Source of the DNA: Ferroplasmaceae archaeon UBA567
GTDB lineage: Archaea; Thermoplasmatota; Thermoplasmata; Thermoplasmatales; Thermoplasmataceae
Direction of reading: 5' to 3'
Assembly: GCA_002505185.1 (NCBI GenBank)
Contig: DAUP01000054.1
Coordinates: 1-7,916, forward strand
Length of the DNA stretch: 7,916 bases
The translations under genes were made by a program, and so were the position numbers. Under the pieces are notes generated by a model. That model was not told the origin of the DNA and ran no database searches. It was given only the letters and a program-made list of their open reading frames with translations. Below are positions 1 to 5,937 of the stretch, piece by piece (within the stretch, counting starts at the first letter, position 1; every line of letters begins with the position of its first letter).

Positions 1-81
1 CTAACTTCTGCTTTTCTTTCATATTTTTCACTATATTTTTTAAAACCCTCTAATCAACAAGAGATAAAAATACATGAATAA
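1..81 (+). CDS. C-terminal fragment of a possible membrane protein, cut by the left edge
   Basis: The first plus-strand frame is open from base 1 to a TAA at 79-81. It gives 26 residues: a hydrophobic stretch of about 14 residues rich in Leu, Phe, Tyr and Ser (LTSAFLSYFSLYFL), then a hydrophilic tail (KPSNQQEIKIHE). That is the look of a last transmembrane helix followed by a cytoplasmic tail, as in many transporters. Ending here would make it convergent with the minus-strand gene at 155-718 and explain why the gap between them lacks an obvious promoter. The fragment is too short to assign a family. An alternative is a minus-strand gene starting with the ATG at 22-20 and running off the left edge; I find this slightly less convincing. 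Confidence 0.4.
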   Translation, partial: LTSAFLSYFSLYFLKPSNQQEIKIHE

Positions 82-154
82 GGGCATGTTAGTAAGGTCT
101 ATAAATGTTATTTATATAAATTTTGGGATTATAAAAATTTATCAACGAAACACA
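82..154. terminator. AT-rich convergent intergenic spacer, probable transcription end zone
   Basis: This short spacer lies between two genes that appear to point at each other. It contains T-rich runs on both strands, for example around 108-145. Archaeal termination commonly uses T-rich tracts without a strong hairpin. No stem-loop is evident, so the call rests on composition and position only. Confidence 0.25.
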
Positions 155-718
155 TCATTTTTCGTCTTTCACGAAATATTCCTTAAGTTTATCTGAAACC
201 ATATTTACTGATGTTTTTAACAGGGCAGCTGGCGACCATGGAATAAGCAATTCAGGGTTCATCAGACGGAACCAGTAGTTCTCACTTATGTTCTCAACCA
301 TATATCTGGATCTGTACGCAAGTATAAATTCGCCAAAAACAGATTTATAATATCTGTATGGTTCATATATAACTGGCTGTACATATTTGAAGTTCAGATG
401 CTGTACATATTTTCTTGCTATCTCTATATGAGCCAGCATTTTAGAATATCCTGGAAAATACGAATCGTTATATACTCTCATATGCAGCTCCCATGGAGCT
501 TTTATAATTTTAGAAATTCCATAATCCTCTCCATGATCAAAGCTTGGAGTGGCATTTGCAAAGCCCCTGTGTGTCTTAAGATATTGTATTACCATATCAG
601 ATTTGTTTTCTGGTATCAAAAGTGAAAAAGACTCCTCATCCTTTACAGTGTTCCTGTCTATATGTATGCTTTTGTTATCCTTAATCTGAATGTTTTTCGG
701 AAACAATATATAAGACAT
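155..718 (-). CDS. conserved-looking hypothetical protein, 187 aa
   Basis: I do not recognise this family. The protein has no signal peptide, no membrane segment and no nucleotide-binding loop that I can see. It is rich in aromatic residues (many Tyr, Phe and Trp), suggesting a compact soluble fold. Candidate landmarks in the chosen numbering are SFDHGEDYG at about 59-67, KAPWELHMRVY at 73-83, a His/Tyr/Pro-rich stretch around 102-122 (VQHLNFKYVQPVIYEPYRYY) and a Trp/Pro-rich segment near the C-terminus (LLIPWSP). I chose the ATG at 718 because a TATA-like box centred near 744 is about 26 bases upstream, as for a leaderless transcript. A second ATG two codons earlier (724) is nearly as good. 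The frame stays open to a GTG at 811, but that extension runs through the promoter and overlaps the TATA region of gmhA. It is transcribed divergently from gmhA, so shared control is possible but unproven. Confidence 0.75.
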   Translation of the reverse strand: MSYILFPKNIQIKDNKSIHIDRNTVKDEESFSLLIPENKSDMVIQYLKTHRGFANATPSFDHGEDYGISKIIKAPWELHMRVYNDSYFPGYSKMLAHIEIARKYVQHLNFKYVQPVIYEPYRYYKSVFGEFILAYRSRYMVENISENYWFRLMNPELLIPWSPAALLKTSVNMVSDKLKEYFVKDEK

Positions 719-735
719 TGTCATCCTTATTACAT

Positions 736-749
736 TATATAATAAAATT
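736..749 (-). promoter_or_regulatory. TATA-like promoter element of the 155-718 gene
   Basis: On the minus strand this reads AATTTTATTATATA; the core TTTTATTA is centred about 26 bases before the ATG at 718. That spacing fits an archaeal TATA box serving a leaderless or nearly leaderless transcript. It also argues against the longer GTG start at 811. Confidence 0.45.
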
Positions 750-812
750 TTTCCTAAAATAAAGTTATAACTGTTATATCCGGAAATAATGCATCTACTT
801 ATTTTATGCACA

Positions 813-824
813 CATATATTTATT
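813..824 (+). promoter_or_regulatory. TATA-like promoter element of gmhA
   Basis: CATATATTTATT is centred near 819, about 27-28 bases before the ATG at 847, with no ribosome-binding motif between. This is the expected geometry for a leaderless archaeal mRNA. Confidence 0.5.
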
Positions 825-846
825 AATATTATATAATTTTACCAGT

Positions 847-1395
847 ATGGATTTAGAGGAATATAAAAACCAGGGCATTGCGGCCAGGAAGAATATGGAT
901 ATTAACCAGATTAAAATAATAGGAGAGGGCATACTAAATTCTTTTAAAAACAATGGAAAATTGATTGTTTTTGGAAACGGAGGATCAGCCGCCGATGCAC
1001 AGCATTTCGTAGCGGAACTCACAGGACATTTCATGAAGGAAAGAAAGGCCCTCCCGGCAATAGCATTGACAACCAATACTTCATCCCTCACAGCAATAGG
1101 AAATGACTATTCATATGAGGATATATTCTCAAGGCAGATCCAGGCATTATGCAGAAAAGAGGATTATGTTGTGGGGATCAGCACCTCAGGAAACTCAAAA
1201 AATGTTGTAAAGGCAATCGAAGAGGCAAATTCCATAGGTGCATTCACTCTGGGGTTCACTGGAAAATCTGGTGGAAAGCTTTCAGGCATATGCAGAAATG
1301 TTTTTCATGCTGACAGTGATCTTACCTCTATAATACAGGAAATACACATAACGGCTATACATATGATATGCTCCATTATTGACGGGAACTATTGA
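847..1395 (+). CDS. gmhA: phosphoheptose (sedoheptulose-7-phosphate) isomerase, GmhA family
   Basis: GmhA converts sedoheptulose 7-phosphate to D-glycero-D-manno-heptose 7-phosphate, the first step toward nucleotide-activated heptoses; it is a cytosolic zinc enzyme of the SIS sugar-isomerase fold. The 182-residue product is close to the 192 of the E. coli enzyme. The signature GNGGSAADAQHF is at 43-54 and TTNTSSLTAIGNDYSYEDIF at 75-94. The phosphate-binding STSGNS is at 112-117. The four residues corresponding to the E. coli zinc ligands H61, E65, Q172 and H180 are all present with a constant offset of 8: H53, E57, Q164 and H172. The ATG at 847 is about 27 bases after a TATA-like box. The next gene, 41 bases downstream, encodes the matching heptose-phosphate kinase, which strengthens the assignment over a generic SIS protein. 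DiaA-like SIS proteins are the main alternative. Confidence 0.93.
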   Translation: MDLEEYKNQGIAARKNMDINQIKIIGEGILNSFKNNGKLIVFGNGGSAADAQHFVAELTGHFMKERKALPAIALTTNTSSLTAIGNDYSYEDIFSRQIQALCRKEDYVVGISTSGNSKNVVKAIEEANSIGAFTLGFTGKSGGKLSGICRNVFHADSDLTSIIQEIHITAIHMICSIIDGNY

Positions 1396-1407
1396 GATCA
1401 CAGATAA

Positions 1408-1420
1408 TTTTTTATAAATA
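1408..1420 (+). promoter_or_regulatory. TATA-like element in the gmhA-hddA gap
   Basis: TTTTTTATAAATA is centred about 23-25 bases before the hddA ATG at 1437. It suggests hddA can be transcribed from its own start in addition to, or instead of, read-through from gmhA. The short T run could also act as a weak terminator for gmhA; the sequence alone does not decide. Confidence 0.4.
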
Positions 1421-1436
1421 TTTTGACTGACCTCTT

Positions 1437-2405
1437 ATGATTATAACAAAAACCCCACTTAGAATCGGATTAGTTGGAGGGGGCACCGACATACCGGAAT
1501 ACTACAAGAATTATGGTGGGCTTTTAATTTCGGCTGCCATAAATAAGTATATTTATATTATTGTTAACAAGAAATTTGACCACAAAATAAGAGTATCATA
1601 TTCTAGCACCGAAATAGTTGACACAGTTAACGAAATCAGGCATCCCAGTGTGAGGGAAGCAATGAAACTTCTTGACATAGACGGTGGAATTGAGATACTG
1701 AGCGTCTCAGATATACCTTCAACTGGTACAGGGCTGGGATCCAGTTCAACATTCCTTGTGGGGCTTCTCAATGCTCTCCATGCGTATAAATCGGAATTCG
1801 CAAGCAGGGAACAACTTGCAGAAGAGGCAATAAAAATAGAACGTAAGATATTGCGTGAACCGGGAGGCATGCAGGATCAGTACATGGCATCCTTCGGTGG
1901 CATAAACATGCTGAAATTCAATGAAAATGATTCTGTATATGTAAATCCTGTGACGCTTAACTATGAAAAACTGGAAAAACTGAAAGACAATATATCCTTG
2001 CTGTACACTGGAATAGGACATGACTCTGCAGGTCTTCACCATGGTATCAGGGATGAAATATCAAAACACCTTGATGATTACGGCAGAATGAAACAGTACA
2101 CCAATGATTTTTACCATGCACTTTACGATATGGATATAAAGAAACTTGGACAACTGTTAAATAAAAACTGGTATTCGAAGAAAGCATTATATAAAGAAAT
2201 TTCCACATCTATGGTAGATGATTATTATTCAAAGGCTCTTAGCCTTGGGGCCTATGGTGGAAATCTTATCGGTGCAGGAGGCGGAGGATTCCTCATATTC
2301 ATCATAGACAGAGAGAATAAACACAGGCTTCAGGAACTTGGTCTCAGGGAAATAGAATTTGATTTTGATTTTGAGGGTTCAAGAATAATTTACTTTTCAC
2401 AATAA
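1437..2405 (+). CDS. hddA: GHMP kinase, probable D-glycero-D-manno-heptose 7-phosphate 1-kinase (HddA type)
   Basis: This cytosolic GHMP-superfamily kinase (322 aa) most likely phosphorylates the anomeric carbon of D-glycero-D-manno-heptose 7-phosphate, the step after GmhA in GDP-heptose synthesis. The N-terminal sugar-binding motif is TPLRIGLVGGGTDIPEYY at 6-23. The ATP phosphate-binding loop, GHMP motif 2, is GTGLGSSST at 97-105. REPGGMQDQYMASFGGIN lies at 140-157, with D147 the candidate catalytic base. The C-terminal glycine motif 3, GAGGGGF, is at 279-285. The layout resembles the HddA/fucokinase branch rather than mevalonate or homoserine kinases. The ATG at 1437 begins directly before the first conserved motif, with no room for a longer N-terminus. 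Adjacency to gmhA makes heptose 7-phosphate the best substrate guess. A different sugar 1-kinase specificity remains possible because archaeal members are little tested. Confidence 0.85.
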   Translation: MIITKTPLRIGLVGGGTDIPEYYKNYGGLLISAAINKYIYIIVNKKFDHKIRVSYSSTEIVDTVNEIRHPSVREAMKLLDIDGGIEILSVSDIPSTGTGLGSSSTFLVGLLNALHAYKSEFASREQLAEEAIKIERKILREPGGMQDQYMASFGGINMLKFNENDSVYVNPVTLNYEKLEKLKDNISLLYTGIGHDSAGLHHGIRDEISKHLDDYGRMKQYTNDFYHALYDMDIKKLGQLLNKNWYSKKALYKEISTSMVDDYYSKALSLGAYGGNLIGAGGGGFLIFIIDRENKHRLQELGLREIEFDFDFEGSRIIYFSQ

Positions 2406-2420
2406 AAATGAAATTTTCAT

Positions 2421-2436
2421 ATTATTTTAATAATAA
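2421..2436 (+). promoter_or_regulatory. TATA-like promoter element of the HEPN-motif gene
   Basis: ATTATTTTAATAATAA has its core centred near 2427, about 26 bases before the ATG at 2453. There is no Shine-Dalgarno. A separate promoter implies this gene need not be co-expressed with hddA. Confidence 0.45.
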
Positions 2437-2452
2437 TTGGACATAATGTAGC

Positions 2453-3259
2453 ATGCAATCCGCTTACTCACATTACATCATGGATCAAGTTTTTGATTTT
2501 TTCCAGTATCCGGAAAATTATGACAGGATCATTATTAATGCGGCATTGGAAAAGCTTGAATGCTCTGAAGGCAGAATGATTTTTGGGAACACAGAATTCT
2601 ATTCCCACTTTCAATGCAATAAAGACATTGTACTGGGATTTTTCCTGGCAAATGTTCCACTGATGCTGGATAGTGGAAATAACATGGAATATGTACTGAC
2701 ACCCAAACTGGAGAAGCTCAAAAAAGACACACATGATCTTATAAATCTTGGAAAATTCAATGAACTTGCCACCCTTGACCTTTATCTTCTACTGGAAATG
2801 GCCATGCGGTGTGCATATTCTAAATGGCTTGGCAGTAGAATTGTTATATCGAAATATGGTATGAAGGATATTGTCCTGAATGATTACGATTACAGAAGAT
2901 TAAAACTTTATATAAGGCTTAACAGGCTTGGCAGGACTAATATTGATGTTAATGGAGAACCTTTCCCCGGATCTGAAAATTCATTGCTGAACTGGGCGAC
3001 AAAATTTATGGACAGACCCACCAGCCTTATGTTCAGGTTATCCTTAAATGTCAGGAACCTGCTCGCTCACGGTGAAAATGAATGGGATCTTTATCCGGTG
3101 TCCAGAAGTGTGGAAATAGCCTCTAGCGCTGCCGGAAAATTATTGCATGAAATACAACCGGGAATGAAAGTGAATGAAAAAAGTAATACTTTTAATCATG
3201 GATCAAAAAATACAGGCACCAAGACTCACCGGGTGTACAGGAATGGAAACAGACCTTAA
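2453..3259 (+). CDS. uncharacterised protein with a HEPN-like C-terminal domain
   Basis: The 268-residue protein has no overall function that I recognise. What stands out is RNLLAHG at 201-207, which fits the R-x4-H motif (usually RN...H followed by G) of HEPN domains. Before it lies a predicted helix with an acidic residue, TLDLYLLLEMAMRCAYSKWLG (107-127, E115), as expected for the earlier helix of that four-helix fold. Many HEPN proteins are RNases in toxin-antitoxin, CRISPR or RNA-processing systems; others are non-catalytic. The first 100 residues are of unknown fold, and the last 23 or so are polar, basic and probably disordered. No antitoxin or nucleotidyltransferase partner is next to it, so I do not call it a toxin. 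The start at 2453 is supported by the TATA-like box 26 bases upstream; an in-frame ATG nine codons on is a weaker choice. It lies 47 bases after hddA and converges with folD. Confidence 0.72.
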   Translation: MQSAYSHYIMDQVFDFFQYPENYDRIIINAALEKLECSEGRMIFGNTEFYSHFQCNKDIVLGFFLANVPLMLDSGNNMEYVLTPKLEKLKKDTHDLINLGKFNELATLDLYLLLEMAMRCAYSKWLGSRIVISKYGMKDIVLNDYDYRRLKLYIRLNRLGRTNIDVNGEPFPGSENSLLNWATKFMDRPTSLMFRLSLNVRNLLAHGENEWDLYPVSRSVEIASSAAGKLLHEIQPGMKVNEKSNTFNHGSKNTGTKTHRVYRNGNRP

Positions 3260-3287
3260 AATCAGTGCTTTACCTGAAACGTGATAA

Positions 3288-4133
3288 TCAGATTAGACCC
3301 TTATCAGCCTGGTATTTCAGACCGTTCAGGAAATTTTCAAATATGTCTGTGGCGGTAACTACCCCAACACCACCGGGTACAGGCGTTATATTTTTCGCTT
3401 TGTTTCCAACTGAGTGAAAATCTACATCACCATATATCTTATTTCCCACGTAATTTATTCCAACATCTATCACTGTAGATTCTTCTGTAACATAGCTGGT
3501 GCCAAGGAAATTAGCTTTGCCCACTGCAACAACAACTACATCGTTTTCCCGTGATATTCTTTCAATTTCATTAGTTTTGCTGTGGCATAATGTCACGGTA
3601 TAATCCCGGTTAAGCAAAAGCATTGCCAGGGGTCTACCAACTACTGATGACCGGTTTATTATACAGGCATTTCCCGGAGGGATTTCATAAAATTCCAGTA
3701 TATCGACTACCGCTCTTGCTGTAGCGGGTGCTATCATTTCATTTTTTGTATAAAGGTTACCCTGATTGTATGATGTCATCCCATCGGTATCCTTATAAAA
3801 ACTTATATTATTCACTACTTCCTGGAAATCAAATCCCACGGGCAAAGGTGATTCAACCATAACACCATTTATTTTAGGATTCGCATTTGCCTCTGTTATG
3901 TATTTAATCAATTCTGTTGGACTGGCTTTGCCAAATTTTTCTAGAATGACGTCTATACCCAGTTTGGATCCTCTCTTTATTTTAGAATTTGCGTATATTG
4001 TGCTTGCTGGGTCATCACCAACCTGAATTAATCTTAATTCAGGGATTATTTTATGTTTATCCGCAATGCATTCCAGCTCCCCTTTCAATATTTCCATCTT
4101 TTTATTTGCCACTACTTTTCCGTCCAGTAACAT
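3288..4133 (-). CDS. folD: bifunctional methylenetetrahydrofolate dehydrogenase / methenyltetrahydrofolate cyclohydrolase
   Basis: FolD oxidises 5,10-methylene-THF with NAD(P)+ and hydrolyses the methenyl product to 10-formyl-THF in the cytosol. From the ATG at 4133 the product has 281 aa, normal for the family. The substrate segment has DDPASTIYANSKIKRG near 40-55, with Y47 and K51 at the positions of E. coli Y50 and K54. KDTDG is at 114-118 with the conserved Asp D117. The Rossmann segment has NRSSVVGRPLAMLL (160-173) and CHSKT (183-187). TPVPGGVG at 250-257 is the C-terminal signature. Departures from the usual motifs are ESPLP at 94-98 instead of QLPLP, PATARA at 136-141 instead of PCTPxG, and GVGVVT instead of GVGPMT. 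An in-frame GTG at 4142 is an alternative start, but family N-termini (M..LDGK) favour 4133. It is downstream of and overlapping-coupled to the glucose dehydrogenase gene. Confidence 0.93.
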   Translation of the reverse strand: MLLDGKVVANKKMEILKGELECIADKHKIIPELRLIQVGDDPASTIYANSKIKRGSKLGIDVILEKFGKASPTELIKYITEANANPKINGVMVESPLPVGFDFQEVVNNISFYKDTDGMTSYNQGNLYTKNEMIAPATARAVVDILEFYEIPPGNACIINRSSVVGRPLAMLLLNRDYTVTLCHSKTNEIERISRENDVVVVAVGKANFLGTSYVTEESTVIDVGINYVGNKIYGDVDFHSVGNKAKNITPVPGGVGVVTATDIFENFLNGLKYQADKGLI

Positions 4134-4135
4134 TT

Positions 4136-4140
4136 TCACC
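4136..4140 (-). promoter_or_regulatory. GGTGA ribosome-binding sequence of folD overlapping the upstream stop codon
   Basis: On the minus strand GGTGA precedes the folD ATG by two bases, and its last three bases are the TGA stop of the glucose dehydrogenase gene. GGTGA matches the anti-Shine-Dalgarno core of archaeal 16S rRNA, though the spacing is shorter than usual. It is the clearest such motif I noticed ahead of a start in the window, consistent with folD being an internal operon gene that needs re-initiation instead of leaderless initiation. Confidence 0.5.
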
Positions 4141-5224
4141 ACTTTATTAGGGATTTGATTTCATCTAATGGTTTCTCCATGAATATTCCTGTATCTTCAG
4201 GGTCATAAATTCCCGTTATAAGCTTATTTACAGCACCACCTTCTGAATAGTTCCATTTTTCAAGATGTTGTATGGCATTCAAATAGTGCTTTTTGGAACC
4301 GTCAACTGATCCCCCTATTGTAATATTATGTTCAACTATGTAGTTTATGTCGTTTCCTGAAATTGGAGTGTCGGAAGCTGCCCCGTTTGTGCCGAACATA
4401 ATAGCTACTCCGTTATAATTCAACTTTCTTACAAAACGCATTATGGTTGCCGGATCACCGCTGGTATCAATTATTAGGTCTACTTTGTCTGGACCTTGAT
4501 CCTTCATGTAGTTATAAAACGAAACGTTGATTTCATCAATAATTTTCATTTTTTGTTCACCAAGTTCGTGCCGGTTTGTCATGTATACATTCATGCGGTA
4601 TTCCCTGGCCATAAATGCATATAGAAAGGCTTCACTACCCGTACCTATTATAAGGCAGTTTTTTAGGAGGTATGTGGAATCGTCACCAGTGAATATGGAG
4701 CGTTCTGAGAGCTTCTCAAAAACTTCGAGGGCTTTCATAACGTTTTTGACAGGTTCTGTGAGGGCACTTACCTTTAACATTGACCGTTCATTGATCTTAA
4801 TTAGATTTTCCGGTGTATCATAAAAATATTCGGCATTAAAACCATCAAGCCCCCTTATTCCAGCCTCACGGATATCGTGATCTACGTCCGAACAGTTGTC
4901 AGGTCTCCCTATCCTGCAATTTATGCATGATCCTCGACGCCTTACAACCGGAACCACATAATCTCCAGATTTGATGCCAAAGTTGTTTTCTTCTATATCC
5001 AGCACCTGGCATACAGCTTCGTGACCGATAATCATATAATCCTGTCCTACCGGGTTGTATGTGAATGGCAGTCCTCCTGCAATTTCTGCCCTATCTGTCC
5101 CACAAAGCCCAGTGTATACTGGCTTAATCTTTGCCTTGCCTTCTATATTTATGGGTAAATGTATTTTACCGTAGGATAATCCGCCTTTTGGGGCAGATGT
5201 GGTCAATGCCATAATTCTTTCCAT
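4136..5224 (-). CDS. gdh: NADP-preferring zinc glucose 1-dehydrogenase, MDR superfamily
   Basis: This cytosolic enzyme oxidises D-glucose to gluconolactone, the entry to the non-phosphorylating Entner-Doudoroff pathway of Thermoplasmatales. The product is 362 aa, close to the T. acidophilum enzyme, which it resembles throughout. Visible motifs are APKGG (11-15), YTGLCGTDR (37-45) with catalytic-zinc Cys41, IIGHEA (65-70) with His68, and LTEPVKNVMKA (155-165) with Glu157. The lobe Cys residues are C100, C103 and C111. The nucleotide loop IGTGSEAF is at 193-200. NRH at 217-219 ends the second Rossmann strand; its Arg/His typically contact the NADP 2'-phosphate. FGTNG and GGSVDGSKKHY follow. I chose the ATG at 5224 because it gives exactly the 11 residues before PKGG seen in the Thermoplasma protein and sits about 22-24 bases after a TATA-like box; the frame extends to a TTG at 5254, which lies within or upstream of that box. 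It overlaps folD translation signals. A related aldose could also be a substrate. Confidence 0.95.
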   Translation of the reverse strand: MERIMALTTSAPKGGLSYGKIHLPINIEGKAKIKPVYTGLCGTDRAEIAGGLPFTYNPVGQDYMIIGHEAVCQVLDIEENNFGIKSGDYVVPVVRRRGSCINCRIGRPDNCSDVDHDIREAGIRGLDGFNAEYFYDTPENLIKINERSMLKVSALTEPVKNVMKALEVFEKLSERSIFTGDDSTYLLKNCLIIGTGSEAFLYAFMAREYRMNVYMTNRHELGEQKMKIIDEINVSFYNYMKDQGPDKVDLIIDTSGDPATIMRFVRKLNYNGVAIMFGTNGAASDTPISGNDINYIVEHNITIGGSVDGSKKHYLNAIQHLEKWNYSEGGAVNKLITGIYDPEDTGIFMEKPLDEIKSLIKW

Positions 5225-5240
5225 GGCTAACAGTAGAATA

Positions 5241-5251
5241 TAATAATAAAT
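5241..5251 (-). promoter_or_regulatory. TATA-like promoter element of the gdh-folD operon
   Basis: The minus strand reads ATTTATTATTA here, centred about 22-24 bases before the gdh ATG at 5224, with no ribosome-binding motif between. It supports 5224 as a near-leaderless start. A second AT-rich box around 5266-5280 is too far upstream for that start. Confidence 0.45.
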
Positions 5252-5546
5252 CAATATATCGATTTGGATAATATATTTATTAAATGATTTCTATACACCT
5301 TAGTTTCGTTCAAAAATCAAAGTTTATTTAGCTCTGAGAACTTAGAAATATGGGTAATTTTCATCCATTTACACAATTGTCACAACTGATTTTTTATGGA
5401 ATTTTAGAAATTGTTTATTGATTTCAATCATGACGCGAGGGTGCGTTATATCCACGAAGTTTAATCTTGAGGCATATAATAACCTACAAAGTTGAATATT
5501 AACATGGTTAACTAAAATCATAACATTATGGTTCAAAAGCGGATGT

Positions 5547-5557
5547 GTATATTTTTA
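5547..5557 (+). promoter_or_regulatory. possible TATA-like element for the ahpD-methyltransferase operon
   Basis: GTATATTTTTA is the best TATA-like string upstream of the ATG at 5599, but it is centred about 47 bases before it. If used, it would leave a leader of roughly 20 bases without a Shine-Dalgarno. This differs from the other genes here and is weakly supported. Confidence 0.25.
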
Positions 5558-5598
5558 GTCACATTGAAATAGGCATTAGTAATAAATCTACGATAATA

Positions 5599-5937
5599 AT
5601 GGATGCAGAAAAAAAAGTGCAAGAAGTTAACAGGATACTTAAGGAATCGGGAAAGGACAATAATGAATTCACAGACGCTTTTATGGAATTCATAGATGCC
5701 ACCATGGCAAATGGTGCGCTTGATACAAAAACAAAAGAATTGATAGCTCTTGCTCTGAGTATAGCGGCGAGGTGCGGATGGTGCATTTCATACCATGTAA
5801 ACCAGGCTATAAAGGCAGGTGCAACCAGAAAGGAGCTAATGGAAGCGGGATATGTAACAGTACTGATGTATGGTTCACAGGCACTTATGGAAATGAATGA
5901 CCTTCTGGATGCAATAAACCAGTTTGAAATCAAATGA
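5599..5937 (+). CDS. AhpD-like / carboxymuconolactone decarboxylase family protein
   Basis: The 112-residue protein fits the small all-helical AhpD-like fold. E47, C59, C62 and H66 match the E-x11-C-x2-C-x3-H pattern of AhpD exactly (RCGWCISYHV at 58-67). In AhpD this relay serves as a thiol-disulfide peroxidase or reductase active site. The segment MANGALDTKTKELIALALSI before it and GATRKELMEAGYVTVLMYG after it are typical of the family. A cytosolic peroxide or thiol-redox role is likely, but the physiological partner (in bacteria AhpC and a lipoamide protein) is not in the window. I chose the ATG at 5599: residues upstream to a GTG at 5545 do not resemble the family and run into the likely promoter. 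Its TGA overlaps the ATG of the methyltransferase by four bases, so the two are probably translated together. Calling it a decarboxylase would be over-specific. Confidence 0.88.
   Translation: MDAEKKVQEVNRILKESGKDNNEFTDAFMEFIDATMANGALDTKTKELIALALSIAARCGWCISYHVNQAIKAGATRKELMEAGYVTVLMYGSQALMEMNDLLDAINQFEIK

Larger units (their letters stand above)
5225..5598. other. 374-base divergent intergenic region with only short unassigned frames
   Basis: This is the largest gap in the window. Its left end holds the gdh promoter and its right end a possible promoter of the AhpD-like gene. The middle has no recognisable gene. A minus-strand frame from ATG 5521 to TAA 5369 would encode 50 residues (containing NFVDITHPRVMIEINKQF). 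Plus-strand frames of 23 (5350-5421) and 21 (5430-5495) residues also exist. The last, with VISTKFNLEAYNNLQ before a stop, faintly resembles the start of a ribbon-helix-helix protein. A short GC-richer patch at about 5430-5445 interrupts the AT-rich background. None of these has a convincing promoter or family match. I regard the region as regulatory spacer that might include a decayed gene. Confidence 0.5.

Noticed and set aside
789..810. Repeated ATGCA upstream of gmhA as an operator
   Set aside because: Two five-base copies 17 bases apart are expected by chance in this composition.
719..811. N-terminal extension of the minus-strand hypothetical protein to a GTG at 811
   Set aside because: It would read through the TATA-like box at 736-749 and abut the gmhA promoter; the ATG at 718 has proper promoter spacing.
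1553..1870. Minus-strand open frame inside hddA
   Set aside because: It is antisense to conserved GHMP kinase motifs and has no family-like features; the same holds for antisense frames in gmhA, ahpD, the methyltransferase and ribA.
2453..3259. Toxin-antitoxin module centred on the HEPN-motif gene
   Set aside because: No small antitoxin or MNT nucleotidyltransferase gene lies on either side; the neighbours are hddA and a convergent folD.
5225..5254. Ten extra residues (MIYYYILLLA) at the start of glucose dehydrogenase from a TTG
   Set aside because: The extension lies in or upstream of the promoter box, and the Thermoplasma enzyme starts at the position equivalent to the ATG at 5224.
5308..5538. 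Insertion sequence bounded by GTTCAAAA copies
   Set aside because: The copies (about 5309 and 5531) are only eight bases, in direct orientation, with no transposase-like frame between them.
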